DNA from: JANQPX01 sp965222015
GTDB lineage: Bacteria > Pseudomonadota > Alphaproteobacteria > Geminicoccales > Geminicoccaceae
Reading direction: 5' to 3'
Assembly: GCA_965222015.1 (NCBI GenBank)
Contig: CBDCTL010000023.1
Coordinates: 806,001-870,000, forward strand
Length of the DNA stretch: 64,000 nt
Shown here: positions 9,072-18,160 of the stretch, one piece after another
How the letters are laid out: each line of letters starts with the position of its first letter
How positions within the stretch are numbered: the first letter of the stretch is position 1
Notes under the pieces: model-generated
What the model was told of the DNA's origin: nothing
Database searches by the model: none
What the model saw: only the letters and a program-made list of their open reading frames with translations
Program-made: the position numbers and the translations under genes

Positions 9072-10355
9072 TCAAAAATTCTCCTTCAGCCATTGGCCAA
9101 GCCTGGCCAGTCTTGCCGTGAACGCCGGCGTCGGCCTGGGTGATCGGTAGGTCAGGCCTCCGTCGTCCCGCCCGGCCCATGCGAGGAGCCCGGCGGCGGT
9201 GGTCGCGGCGGTCAGATCGTCGAAGGCGGCGCCACCGGCAAGCGGACGCGCCCTTCCCAAGCGCGTCGGCATGTCGAACACCTCTTCGGCGAGCTCGATG
9301 GTTCCCTCCAGCTGGCTGCCGCCGCCGGTCAGCACCAGGCGACGCCCGGCGAGCGGCGGCATGCGATCGCCCAGGCGCTCGCGCAGCAGATGAAAAATCT
9401 CCTCGACGCGCGGGCGGATGATCTCCGTCAGCCTCGCCCGGGTCACGGTCTGGGACGGCGGCGCCTTCGGATCGCCGAGGCCAGGCACCTCGATGCGCTC
9501 GTGACTGTCGCCGGCATGTTCCAATGCACTGCCGTAAAGCGTCTTCAGGCGCTCCGCCTGATCCCGGCCGATCGACAGGCCGAAGGCCAGGTCCTGGGTG
9601 ACGTGATGGGCGCCGATCGGCACGCTCAGCACCTCCTGCAGCCGGCCGCCGGCGAAGCGCGCCGCACCGGTGACCCCGCCGCCGAGATCCAGCACCAGGG
9701 CGCCGAGCGCCATCTCCTCTTCGGAGAGTGCCGCGAGGCCGGCCGCATAGGCGTTCGCGACCACGCCCTGCACCTCAAGATGACAGCGCTCCACCGCCGC
9801 CACCAGATTGTGCAGCGGGACCGATGCGGTCTGCACGACATGGGCTTCGACGGCGAGCTTGCGCCCGATCATGCCGCGCGCGTCCTTGAGCGGCTGGCCG
9901 CCGTCCAGGGTCACCTCGACCGGCAGCGCATGCAGGCACTCGATGCCCTCTTCGCGGACCCTGTCCTCGGCCTCGGACAGTGCCCGCAGAATGTCGTTGC
10001 CGGTGACCGCGCGCCCGCCCATGTCCTGCTCGACCACGGTGCGGGTCGAGGACGGTCGTCCTGCGGTCACGCCCAGCACCACCTCGCGAAGGGTCTCGCC
10101 GGCCTGCTGCTCGGCGTCGTGCACCACCGCCAGCACCGAGGCCTCCACCGCCTCGACGTCGACGATCTCGCCCGCTTTCAACCCTTCGGCGAGCTGATAG
10201 CTGGCGCCCAGAAGCTCGATGCCGCTATGGGGCCGATTGCGGCCGATCAGGCAGCACATCTTGGTGCTGCCGACGTCCAGCACGCCCAGGATTTCCTGGC
10301 GCGCCAGCGGGCGCTGCGTGCCGGATTTCCGTGAGATGACGCCGGTTTCGCTCAT
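9072..10355 (-). CDS. ftsA: Cell division protein FtsA
   Basis: FtsA is the actin-like ATPase that tethers FtsZ to the membrane and recruits later divisome proteins. In 427 residues the phosphate-1 motif LDVGSTKMCCLIGR, phosphate-2 region LDLGGGVTGAARF and adenosine motif LTGGGSQLEG are all visible. The 1C subdomain lies between them. The last residues, LARLGQWLKENF, form the amphipathic membrane-targeting helix. The start overlaps the ftsQ stop by four bases (ATGA), so it is coupled to ftsQ. Confidence 0.97.
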   Translation of the reverse strand: MSETGVISRKSGTQRPLARQEILGVLDVGSTKMCCLIGRNRPHSGIELLGASYQLAEGLKAGEIVDVEAVEASVLAVVHDAEQQAGETLREVVLGVTAGRPSSTRTVVEQDMGGRAVTGNDILRALSEAEDRVREEGIECLHALPVEVTLDGGQPLKDARGMIGRKLAVEAHVVQTASVPLHNLVAAVERCHLEVQGVVANAYAAGLAALSEEEMALGALVLDLGGGVTGAARFAGGRLQEVLSVPIGAHHVTQDLAFGLSIGRDQAERLKTLYGSALEHAGDSHERIEVPGLGDPKAPPSQTVTRARLTEIIRPRVEEIFHLLRERLGDRMPPLAGRRLVLTGGGSQLEGTIELAEEVFDMPTRLGRARPLAGGAAFDDLTAATTAAGLLAWAGRDDGGLTYRSPRPTPAFTARLARLGQWLKENF

Positions 10356-11194
10356 GCCTGCAGATCCCCTTGCACCGAGGGTTCCAGCTTCAGACGCATC
10401 CGATCCGGCGCCTGACGGAGATCGATGGTCACGATCGCCCGCTCCAGCAGATCCTGCTCCTTCGCGACCTTCGCAAGATAGCGCCAGGCCGCGAGCGGCG
10501 CCTTTTCCGGCAGCATCACATCGATCTCGTTGTCGAGCCGCAAATTCCAGCGGCGATCGCCCACCCAGCTCGCCGCCTTCACGCGCTCGGACAGCGCCGG
10601 CTCCACGGACAGCATCTTGAACAGCGCAACCGCCTGTTCCGGTGCCCCTTCGCCTGCGAGCACGCGCAGATGATCGAAGCGCCGGCGCACGCTCTCCGCG
10701 CCGACGTCGTCGACGATCACCCCGCCCTCGCGGTCGATCAGCGCGAAATCGCCCTCATGCTGCCAGATCGCCAGCGGCTTTCGCTCCACCAGGCGGACCT
10801 TGATGGTGTCCGGCAGGAAGCGTCCGACACTCGCCTTCTCGACCCAGGGCAGCGCCTCCAGCCGGGTCTGGGCCGCGGCCGCGTCGAAGCCGAGGATCGG
10901 CTGGCCGATGGAGATTCCGAGCTGCTCCTTCAGCGCCTGGCGATCGGTGTGCTCGCGCCCGTCGGCGTAGACGGCGCGCACGGCGAGACCCGCCTCGCTG
11001 GTGAAACCGAGCACGCGCTCGGCGGCGTTCATGGTCATGGCGTAGACCGTGCCGGACCAGCCGAGCCAGGCGCCGAGCCCGAGCCCGAAGGCGAGGCCGC
11101 CGCCGATCCCCGCGAGATACATGACCGGCCAGTACCAGCGCGGCCGGAGCGGTGCGCGGTTGCAGGTCTTGCTTCGGATCGCGGTCAGGCTCAT
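10352..11194 (-). CDS. ftsQ: Cell division protein FtsQ
   Basis: FtsQ is the single-pass divisome protein that binds FtsL and FtsB. I start at the ATG at 11194 (MSLTAIRSK, 280 residues) because it overlaps the ddl stop as ATGA, like the neighbouring junctions. An ATG four codons upstream is also possible. There is a short basic cytoplasmic tail, one membrane helix (about residues 24-46, glycine-rich), a POTRA domain recognisable from VRAVYADGREHTDRQALKEQ through LPWVEKASVGRFLPDTIKV, and the FtsQ beta domain. Order and length are standard. Confidence 0.93.
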   Translation of the reverse strand: MSLTAIRSKTCNRAPLRPRWYWPVMYLAGIGGGLAFGLGLGAWLGWSGTVYAMTMNAAERVLGFTSEAGLAVRAVYADGREHTDRQALKEQLGISIGQPILGFDAAAAQTRLEALPWVEKASVGRFLPDTIKVRLVERKPLAIWQHEGDFALIDREGGVIVDDVGAESVRRRFDHLRVLAGEGAPEQAVALFKMLSVEPALSERVKAASWVGDRRWNLRLDNEIDVMLPEKAPLAAWRYLAKVAKEQDLLERAIVTIDLRQAPDRMRLKLEPSVQGDLQA

Positions 11195-12114
11195 GCGGCG
11201 TCGCATCGCGCATCCTCCACCAGCCGTTCCACCAGATCGCCGAAGTCGATACCGACGTGAAGCGCCTGCTCCGGCGTCAGCGAAAGGGGCGTCATGCCGG
11301 GCTGGGTGTTCACTTCGAGCAGATGGAGCTGATCCGGATCGTCCTCGGCGAGCCGGAAATCCGCCCGGCTCACGCCCCGGCAGCCGAGCGCCCGGTGCGC
11401 TTCGAGCGCGTCGTCCATCGCCTTTCGATAGGTCCGCTCACCGATCGGCGCGGGCAGGAGATGATCGGCGACGCCGTCGGTATACTTGGCGTGGTAATCG
11501 TAAAAGCCGCGCTTGGGCGCGATCTCGGTGACGCCGAGCGCCCGATCGCCCTGGCACGCCGTGCCGAGCACCGAGACCGTGAGCTCGCGACCCTCGATAT
11601 AGCGCTCGATCATGATGTCAGGCCCATAGGGCCAGCTGTTCCGAAGGGGAGTCCGCTCGCCCGACTCCCTGATGATGGTGACGCCGACGCTGGAGCCTTC
11701 CCGGTTCGGCTTGACCACATAGGGCGGTTCCATCAGCTCGGCGTCGTCGAGCGCATCGACCGTGGTCATCACGCTCTCCGGGCAGCGGATGCCGGCGGCC
11801 GCGAACAGGCGCTTGGACATCGCCTTGTCCATGGCCAGCGCCGAGGCGAGGACGCCTGAATGGCTGTAGGGAATGCCGAGAATCTCAAGCAGCCCCTGTA
11901 CCGTGCCGTCCTCGCCATAGGGACCGTGAAGGGCATTGTAGACGACATCGGGTTTCGAGCGCACGAGCTGGCTGCAGAGATCGCGGCCGGCGTCGATCGG
12001 CGTGACTCTATAGCCCCGCTCCTCGAGCGCCTTGGCGGCCGCGCGCCCGCCCGTCAGCGAGACTTCGCGTTCGGCGGAAAGCCCGCCCATGAGGACAGCC
12101 ACATGCCGGCTCAT
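11191..12114 (-). CDS. ddl: D-alanine--D-alanine ligase
   Basis: Ddl is a cytosolic ATP-grasp enzyme that joins two D-alanines for the MurF step. The 307-residue product starts MSRHVAVLMGG at 12114, where its ATG overlaps the murB stop. A longer upstream frame lacks family similarity. Motifs seen are GGLSAEREVSLTGG (substrate), HGPYGEDGTVQGLLEILGIP, KPNREGSSVGV, and the metal-binding ending LLEVNTQPGMTPLSLTPEQ. Sequence and position inside dcw support the DdlB type. All expected binding motifs are present. Confidence 0.96.
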   Translation of the reverse strand: MSRHVAVLMGGLSAEREVSLTGGRAAAKALEERGYRVTPIDAGRDLCSQLVRSKPDVVYNALHGPYGEDGTVQGLLEILGIPYSHSGVLASALAMDKAMSKRLFAAAGIRCPESVMTTVDALDDAELMEPPYVVKPNREGSSVGVTIIRESGERTPLRNSWPYGPDIMIERYIEGRELTVSVLGTACQGDRALGVTEIAPKRGFYDYHAKYTDGVADHLLPAPIGERTYRKAMDDALEAHRALGCRGVSRADFRLAEDDPDQLHLLEVNTQPGMTPLSLTPEQALHVGIDFGDLVERLVEDARCDAA

Positions 12115-13049
12115 GCCGCCGCCTCCAGCCTGCCCGCGGGATGGCCGCCATTCTTGCTGCCGACCCGGTGGATCTCCCATTGGAGGGCGACGCCGCTGGT
12201 CGCCAGCACCTTTTCGCGCACCAGCTCGCCCAGCTCCTCGAGGTCGGACGCCTTGGCGCCGCCGGCGTTGATCAGGAAGTTGCAGTGCTTTTCCGAGACC
12301 TGCGCGCGCTTGTGCATCAGGCCGCGGCAGCCGGCAGCGTCGATCAGCTGCCAGGCCTTTCGTCCCGGCGGGTTCTTGAAGGTCGAGCCGCCGGTCGCGA
12401 CCTGGATCGGCTGGGCGACGTCCCGCTCGGCCTTGATGCGCGCCATCTGCGCGCGAATGCGCTCGCGCTGGCCTTCAGCACCCCTCATCACCACCGAGAT
12501 CGCGATCCAGCCTTCGGGCAGCGCCGAATGCCGGTAGGCAAAGCCCATCTCCTCGGGCGAAAGTTCATGCAGCCCGCCACGCGGGTCCATGGCGGTCACG
12601 CGCTCGATCCGATCCGCGGTCTCGCCGCCGAACGCGCCCGCATTCATGCGCAGGCCGCCGCCGATCGTGCCGGGGATGCCGATATAGAACTCGAAGCCGG
12701 AAACGCCCGCCTCCAGCGCCCGCACCGCGAGCCCGCGGTCGGTCACGCCGGCGCCGACGGTCAGACGATCGCCGTCGGCCTCGACCTCGGCGAGCGGGCC
12801 GATGAGCCGCAGCACCACGCCGTCGACGCCGCCGTCCCTGACCAGCAGATTGGAACCGACGCCGATCGGCAGCACCGGCACATCGGCGGGCTTTGCCGCC
12901 ATGAAGTCCGCGAGATCGTCGAGATCCGCCGGCTGGAACCAGCAGCGCGCAGGCCCGCCGGCGCGGAACCAGGTCTTCGGCGCCATCGGCTGATCCAGCA
13001 GGATCTTGCCACGCACCGGGGGAAGGCTGTCGACCCAGTGCCCGCTCAT
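12111..13049 (-). CDS. murB: UDP-N-acetylenolpyruvoylglucosamine reductase MurB
   Basis: MurB is the FAD enzyme that reduces UDP-GlcNAc-enolpyruvate to UDP-MurNAc with NADPH. The 312 residues contain the type I-like FAD loop VLPIGVGSNLLVRDGG, GIPGTIGGGLRMNAGAFGGE, and STFKNPPGRKAWQLIDAAG, in the family order. The catalytic serine expected in the GGSTFKNP loop is present. It overlaps murC and ddl by four bases each, so the murC-murB-ddl-ftsQ-ftsA block is tightly coupled. Confidence 0.96.
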   Translation of the reverse strand: MSGHWVDSLPPVRGKILLDQPMAPKTWFRAGGPARCWFQPADLDDLADFMAAKPADVPVLPIGVGSNLLVRDGGVDGVVLRLIGPLAEVEADGDRLTVGAGVTDRGLAVRALEAGVSGFEFYIGIPGTIGGGLRMNAGAFGGETADRIERVTAMDPRGGLHELSPEEMGFAYRHSALPEGWIAISVVMRGAEGQRERIRAQMARIKAERDVAQPIQVATGGSTFKNPPGRKAWQLIDAAGCRGLMHKRAQVSEKHCNFLINAGGAKASDLEELGELVREKVLATSGVALQWEIHRVGSKNGGHPAGRLEAAA

Positions 13050-14473
13050 GCCGCGTTCTCCGGCGCGATCCGCGAAGCCAGCGCCGCCGGCAGCCCGTTC
13101 GCCCAGGCCGAGATCGAACCGGCGCCGAGGCAGATCACCATGTCCCCTGGCGCGGCCAGCTCGGCGACTTTGTCGGCAAGGTCGTCCGGGCCTTCGATTG
13201 GGCGAACGTCGCCCGCGTCGACTTGCCTGAGACCGGCGACCAGGGCCTGCTGATCGACGCCCTCGATCGGCGTCTCGCCCGCGGCGTAGACGGGGGCGAC
13301 GAGCACGATGTCGGCGTCTTCGGCGGAGGCACAGAAGTCCGAGAAAAGGGCCTGCAGGCGCGTGTAGCGGTGGGGCTGGATGACGGCGATCACCCGGCCC
13401 CGGCTCGCCGCCTTCGCGGTCGCGAGGGCTGCCCGGATCTCGACGGGATGGTGGCCGTAATCGTCGATCACGGTGATGCCGCCGACCTGGCCGGTCCTGG
13501 TGAAGCGACGCTTGACGCCGCCGAAGGAGGCGAGCGCCTTTCGGATCACGTCGTCGTGGATCTTGAGCTCGTTGGCAATCGCGATCGCGGCGAGCGCGTT
13601 CAGCACATTGTGGCGTCCCGGCATGGCCAGGCGCATGCGGCGGAGCGTGCGCGTGACCTCGCCGCTGATCGGATCCCTGAGCTCGACGTCGAACACGGCG
13701 CCATCGGGATCGAAGCTCGGCTCAAGCGCCCTGACATCGGCCGCCTCGGAAAAGCCGTAGCCGATCAGCCGGCGATCCGTGGTTCTTTCGAACAGCGCCC
13801 GCGTCTCGTCGTGATCGACGCACATGGCGGCGAAGCCGTAGAAGGGCAGGTTGTTCAAAAACGTCTCGAACGCCGCCTTCACGCCCTCGAAATCGCCGTA
13901 GAAGTCGAGATGCTCGGGATCGATATTGGTGATCACGGCGCAGCTCGCCGGCAGGCGCGTGAAGGTGCCATCGGACTCGTCCGCCTCGACCACCATCCAT
14001 TCCGAGCCGCCGAAGCGGGTGTTGGTGCCGTAGGCGTTGATGATGCCGCCATTGATCACGGTCGGATCGAAGCGCGCGGTCTCCAGCACGGTCGCGATCA
14101 GCGAGGTGGTGGTGGTCTTGCCATGGGTGCCGGCCACCGCGATCGCCCATTTGAGGCGCATCAGCTCCGCCAGCATTTCCGCCCGCTTGACCACGGGAAT
14201 GCGCGTTTCCCGCGCGGCGACGACTTCGGGATTGTCCATCTTGACGGCGGACGACACCACCACCACGCGCGCCTCGCCGAGATGAGCGGCGTCATGGCCG
14301 ATCATCACCTCGATGCCCTTGGCGCGCAGCCGCTCGACATTGGCGCTTTCCGCCGCATCCGAGCCCTGCACCCGGTAGCCGAGCGCCAGCAGCACCTCGG
14401 CGATGCCGCTCATGCCTATCCCGCCGATTCCGACGAAATGGATGACGCCCACGTCGATCGGCAGCATCCTCAT
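13046..14473 (-). CDS. murC: UDP-N-acetylmuramate--L-alanine ligase MurC
   Basis: MurC adds L-alanine to UDP-MurNAc with ATP. I start at the ATG at 14473 (MRMLPIDVG, 475 residues), which overlaps the murG stop as ATGA. The frame is open much further upstream, but that part is antisense-like noise inside murG. Domain 1 has the Rossmann motif IHFVGIGGIGMSGIAEV, domain 2 the P-loop AVAGTHGKTTTTSLIATV, and domain 3 the binding region beginning IDDYGHHPVEI. These are all diagnostic of MurC within the Mur ligase family. Confidence 0.96.
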   Translation of the reverse strand: MRMLPIDVGVIHFVGIGGIGMSGIAEVLLALGYRVQGSDAAESANVERLRAKGIEVMIGHDAAHLGEARVVVVSSAVKMDNPEVVAARETRIPVVKRAEMLAELMRLKWAIAVAGTHGKTTTTSLIATVLETARFDPTVINGGIINAYGTNTRFGGSEWMVVEADESDGTFTRLPASCAVITNIDPEHLDFYGDFEGVKAAFETFLNNLPFYGFAAMCVDHDETRALFERTTDRRLIGYGFSEAADVRALEPSFDPDGAVFDVELRDPISGEVTRTLRRMRLAMPGRHNVLNALAAIAIANELKIHDDVIRKALASFGGVKRRFTRTGQVGGITVIDDYGHHPVEIRAALATAKAASRGRVIAVIQPHRYTRLQALFSDFCASAEDADIVLVAPVYAAGETPIEGVDQQALVAGLRQVDAGDVRPIEGPDDLADKVAELAAPGDMVICLGAGSISAWANGLPAALASRIAPENAA

Positions 14474-15615
14474 GCCGCGACCTCCAGGCCTGGACCCTGG
14501 CCGTCGTCCTTTTTCCTCGAACTCGACGAGAAGCCCGGGATCATGCGCTCGACCGCATCGGCGAGCGCTTCGGCGGCGTCCGGCCGCGCCAGCGCCTTGG
14601 CCTTGCCGGCCATCGCGGCGAGCCGGTCCGGCTTCTCCAGGCAGAGCCGGAGCCGCTCGGATAGCCATTCGCCGGTAAGTTCCGCCTGCTCGATCAGCCA
14701 GGCGGCCTCGGCGTCGGCGACGAAGCGGGCATTGGCGAGCTGATCGCCCTCCAGCGAATTCGGCAGCGGGATCAGGATCGAGGGGCGGCCGAGCGCCAGC
14801 ATCTCGGCGACGCTGGAAGCGCCCGAGCGCGAGACCACCAGATGCGCCTTCGCGAGACGTTCGGGCAGGTCCTCGAAGAAGGTCTTGAGCTCCGCCTTGA
14901 AGCCCAGATGCTTGTAGGCCTGCTCGACCCGCTCCAGGTCTTCCGGGCGGCATTGCTGGGTCAGGCGGATGCGCGAGCGCTCGCGCCCGGACAGACGATC
15001 GAGGGCGGCCGGCATCACGTCGGAGAGCGCCCTTGCCCCCTGGCTGCCACCGATCACCAGGACCTCGAACGGCTCGCCGTCGGCCGGTAGGCGGTAGGCT
15101 TCGCCGATGCGCGCGCGGATCTCCGGTCGCACCGGATTGCCGGTCACGACCTGGCGATCCTCGGCCATCATCTCGGCGCGTTCGGTGTCGGCGAAGGTGA
15201 GTGCCAGACAGGACGCCCGCTTGGCGATCAGGCGGTTCGCGCGCCCGAGCACGGCGTTCTGCTCATGCACCAGGAGCGGCAGATGCAGAAGCCCCGCGGC
15301 AACGCCCACCGGCACCGAGGCGTAGCTGCCGAACGCGGCCACGGCTGATGGCCGCTTTCGCTTCAGCCACCACCAGCTCTGCACGAGCCCCATGCCGAGG
15401 CGCATGATCCCGGTGGAACGCTTGCTCAGCCCGCCGGACGGGCTGGAAGCGCGCACCTTGAAGGCGTGCATGTCCTCGGGCAGGAAGCGGGCACCCCTGT
15501 CATCGCAGGCGAGCGCCACGGTGCGGCCGCGGCGCTCGAGCTCGGCGGCGAGGGCGAGAGCGGGGAACATATGCCCGCCGGTGCCGCCCGCCGTGATGAT
15601 CACCGGCCTGTTCAT
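14470..15615 (-). CDS. murG: Lipid II synthase MurG (GlcNAc transferase)
   Basis: MurG is the membrane-associated GT-B glycosyltransferase that adds GlcNAc to lipid I. The ATG at 15615 (MNRPVIITAGG, 381 residues) overlaps the ftsW stop as ATGA and puts the first glycine loop TAGGTGGHMFPALALAAEL at the expected N terminus. The C-terminal domain has the second glycine loop VIGGSQGARALSDVMP and the UDP-GlcNAc pocket SRSGASSVAEMLALGRPSI followed by a PLPNSLEGDQLANA stretch. The charged C terminus is unremarkable. Confidence 0.96.
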   Translation of the reverse strand: MNRPVIITAGGTGGHMFPALALAAELERRGRTVALACDDRGARFLPEDMHAFKVRASSPSGGLSKRSTGIMRLGMGLVQSWWWLKRKRPSAVAAFGSYASVPVGVAAGLLHLPLLVHEQNAVLGRANRLIAKRASCLALTFADTERAEMMAEDRQVVTGNPVRPEIRARIGEAYRLPADGEPFEVLVIGGSQGARALSDVMPAALDRLSGRERSRIRLTQQCRPEDLERVEQAYKHLGFKAELKTFFEDLPERLAKAHLVVSRSGASSVAEMLALGRPSILIPLPNSLEGDQLANARFVADAEAAWLIEQAELTGEWLSERLRLCLEKPDRLAAMAGKAKALARPDAAEALADAVERMIPGFSSSSRKKDDGQGPGLEVAA

Positions 15616-16721
15616 GGCGGTGCTCCCTGGCCGATACGGCGCCTGGTCAGCGCCAGAAACATGCCCATGCCGATGGCCATGGCGCAAAGGGCGGAGCCGC
15701 CATAGCTGATGAAGGGCAACGTCATGCCGGTCGCCGGCAGGACGGAGAGGTTGACCCCGAGATTGACCATCGCCTGCAGGCCGAAATGGGCGAGCAGGCC
15801 AGCACCCGCGATCAGGGCAAAGCGGTCGGACACAAGCTCGGTGCGCTTCAGGCCGCGCAGCACCACGAAGGCGAAAAGGCCGATCAGGATCAGACAGGCG
15901 ATCAGCCCGAACTCCTCGGCCGCGACCGCGAACACGAAGTCGCTGTGCGCGTCAGGGATCTGGTTCTTCAAGCGCCCTTCTCCAGGCCCGGATCCGAACC
16001 AGGCCGCACTCTTCACCGCCTTCAACGCGAGGCCGACCTGATAGTGATCACCGCTCGCCGGATCGAGAAAACGGTCGATGCGGCCAGCGACATGCGGGAA
16101 CCAGAGATAGGCCTGCCAGAGGATGACGAGGCTGAGCAGAAAGGCGCCGAACACCAAAAGCCAGGGGAGACCCGCAACGAACAGCTGCACCGCCAGGACC
16201 GATCCCACCATCAGCGCCATGCCGACGTCCGGCTGGGCGAGCAGCAGCGCCATGGTCACGAGGCCGAGCGCCAGCACCGGCCAGGCGTTGTCGAGCCCGG
16301 GTGCTCGCGCCAGGAGGGCGGCGCCGACCACGATCAGCGCCGGCTTCGCGAACTCGCCCGGCTGGATCGCGAACGCGCCGAACGAGATCCAGCGGGTGGC
16401 ACCATTGGTCTCGACGCCGATCATCAGCGTCGCCGCCAGCATCAGGAGGGAAAGCCCGAGCAGGCCGGTCGCGGCACGGTAGACGCCGCGCGGCGACAGG
16501 AGCGAGCAGCCGATCAGCAAAATCGCCGCCGGCGCCAGATAGACGAGATGACGGGCGACGAAATGCCAGGAGGACAGGCCGAGCCGCACCGCGACCGGCG
16601 GGCTGGAGGCGAACACCATGATCAGACCGCTGATCGCGAGCAGCCCGAGCACGCCCAGCAGCGAACGGTCCACCGTCCACCACCAGCTTGCAAGCAGCCC
16701 CCGCTCGGTCCGATCGAACAT
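15612..16721 (-). CDS. ftsW: Septal peptidoglycan polymerase FtsW (SEDS family)
   Basis: FtsW polymerises lipid II into glycan strands at the septum together with FtsI. The 369-residue protein has about ten hydrophobic segments. The SEDS signature GMTLPFISYGGSALCAM lies near the C terminus, and a large periplasmic loop, about residues 210-260, contains QVGLALKAVKSAAWFGSGPG. Location between murD and murG favours FtsW over RodA. The ATG overlaps the murD stop by one base (TGATG). The cytoplasmic N terminus is short. Confidence 0.95.
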   Translation of the reverse strand: MFDRTERGLLASWWWTVDRSLLGVLGLLAISGLIMVFASSPPVAVRLGLSSWHFVARHLVYLAPAAILLIGCSLLSPRGVYRAATGLLGLSLLMLAATLMIGVETNGATRWISFGAFAIQPGEFAKPALIVVGAALLARAPGLDNAWPVLALGLVTMALLLAQPDVGMALMVGSVLAVQLFVAGLPWLLVFGAFLLSLVILWQAYLWFPHVAGRIDRFLDPASGDHYQVGLALKAVKSAAWFGSGPGEGRLKNQIPDAHSDFVFAVAAEEFGLIACLILIGLFAFVVLRGLKRTELVSDRFALIAGAGLLAHFGLQAMVNLGVNLSVLPATGMTLPFISYGGSALCAMAIGMGMFLALTRRRIGQGAPP

Positions 16722-18142
16722 CAGCGCCCCCTGCCAGCGCTGCCGGCGGCAGTGGCTTGACCTGTCGCCTCGCTCAAACTCTCGACCAGGGCTCGGAACG
16801 CCTCGCCTCGGGCTTCGAAATTCTGGAACTGGTCGAAGGAGGCAGAGGCCGGCGCCAGCAGCACGATCGGGTGCTCAGCACCCTCGCGGCGGGCATCGTC
16901 GGTCGCGGCGTGGAAGGCCTGATCGAGGGTCTGGCTGATCACGGTCTCGCACCTGCCGTCGAGCAGCTGCGAGAAAAGGTCGGCCGCCTCGCCGATCAGG
17001 TAAGCGCGCCGCACCCGCCCCAGATGGGGGAGGACCGCGTCCAGATCGTCCTGCTTCGGCTGGCCGCCGGCGATCCAATAAATATCCTCGAAGCTGGAAA
17101 GCGCCCGCGCCGCCGCCTCCGGGTTGGTCGCCTTGCTGTCATTGACGAAGGCGATGCCGCCGACCTCCCGCACCAGCTCCAGCCGATGCGCGAGCCCGGG
17201 GAAGCTGGCAAAGCCGTCCAATATGTCCGAAGGCGAGGCCCCGACCGCCCGCGCCGCCGCATAGGCCGCCGCCATGTTCTGACCGTTATGCGCACCTTTG
17301 AGATGGCAAAAGCCGTCGACCCGCTCGATCGCCTCGGCTTGCCCGTCCAGGTCGTCGATCAGCCGCCCGTCCCGGACATAGACCCCGCCCCTGGCCTTGC
17401 CGACGGCCGAGATCCGCACCACCTTCCGGTCGCCGGCCCGTTCCAGCGTCTGCGCGATCTTGCGGCCATGGACGTCGTCGACCCCGACGACCGCCCAGTC
17501 CTCCGCCTGCTGGTTGCGCAGAATCCGTTTTTTGGCGCGCACATATCCCGTCATGCCGCCATGCCGGTCGAGGTGGTCGGGACTAATGTTCAAGATCACG
17601 GCCACAGCACATTTCAGGCGCTCGGTTAAGTCCAGTTGGAAGGACGATAATTCCAATACATAGATGTCCTTTACCGGTTTAGGCAATAGATCTAGTACCG
17701 GCAAGCCAATATTCCCACCGAGCTGACTGCCAATTCCCGCGTTCCGCAGGATATGGGCAATAAGCGCCGAGGTGGTGGATTTGCCGTTGGTGCCGGTGAC
17801 GCCGACGATCCGCCGCTCCGGTTGATTCTCGGCGAGCAGCTCCATGTCGCCGATCACGCGCACCCCGGCCTGACGCGCGCGCTTGACCAGCTTGTGCGGC
17901 TTCGGGTGACGGAGCGGAATGCCTGGGCTCAGCACCAGGCTCGAAACCCGGTCCCAGTTGCAGAGATTGAGATCGACAATCGAGAAGCCGAGGCCGGAAG
18001 CCGCCTTTCGCCGCTCGAAATCGTCATCCCACGCCCAGATGCGCCCGCCGCCCGCGGACAAGGCACGGCAGACGGCAAGGCCGCTCCGGCTGAGGCCGAG
18101 AACGGCGGCGACTTTGCGGTCATATTCGTTCAGTGAAATCAT
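16721..18142 (-). CDS. murD: UDP-N-acetylmuramoylalanine--D-glutamate ligase MurD
   Basis: MurD adds D-glutamate to UDP-MurNAc-L-Ala. The ATG at 18142 (MISLNEYDRK, 473 residues) is my choice. A TTG five codons upstream is also in frame, and neither has a strong ribosome site. The N-terminal domain has VLGLSRSGLAVCRALSAGG, the central domain the P-loop VGVTGTNGKSTTSALIAHIL, and the C-terminal domain DSKATNPEAAARALSSF, the family's DSKATN substrate motif. An 18-base gap separates it from mraY. Confidence 0.95.
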   Translation of the reverse strand: MISLNEYDRKVAAVLGLSRSGLAVCRALSAGGGRIWAWDDDFERRKAASGLGFSIVDLNLCNWDRVSSLVLSPGIPLRHPKPHKLVKRARQAGVRVIGDMELLAENQPERRIVGVTGTNGKSTTSALIAHILRNAGIGSQLGGNIGLPVLDLLPKPVKDIYVLELSSFQLDLTERLKCAVAVILNISPDHLDRHGGMTGYVRAKKRILRNQQAEDWAVVGVDDVHGRKIAQTLERAGDRKVVRISAVGKARGGVYVRDGRLIDDLDGQAEAIERVDGFCHLKGAHNGQNMAAAYAAARAVGASPSDILDGFASFPGLAHRLELVREVGGIAFVNDSKATNPEAAARALSSFEDIYWIAGGQPKQDDLDAVLPHLGRVRRAYLIGEAADLFSQLLDGRCETVISQTLDQAFHAATDDARREGAEHPIVLLAPASASFDQFQNFEARGEAFRALVESLSEATGQATAAGSAGRGR

Positions 18143-18160
18143 CGTCTCGAACGCCAAATT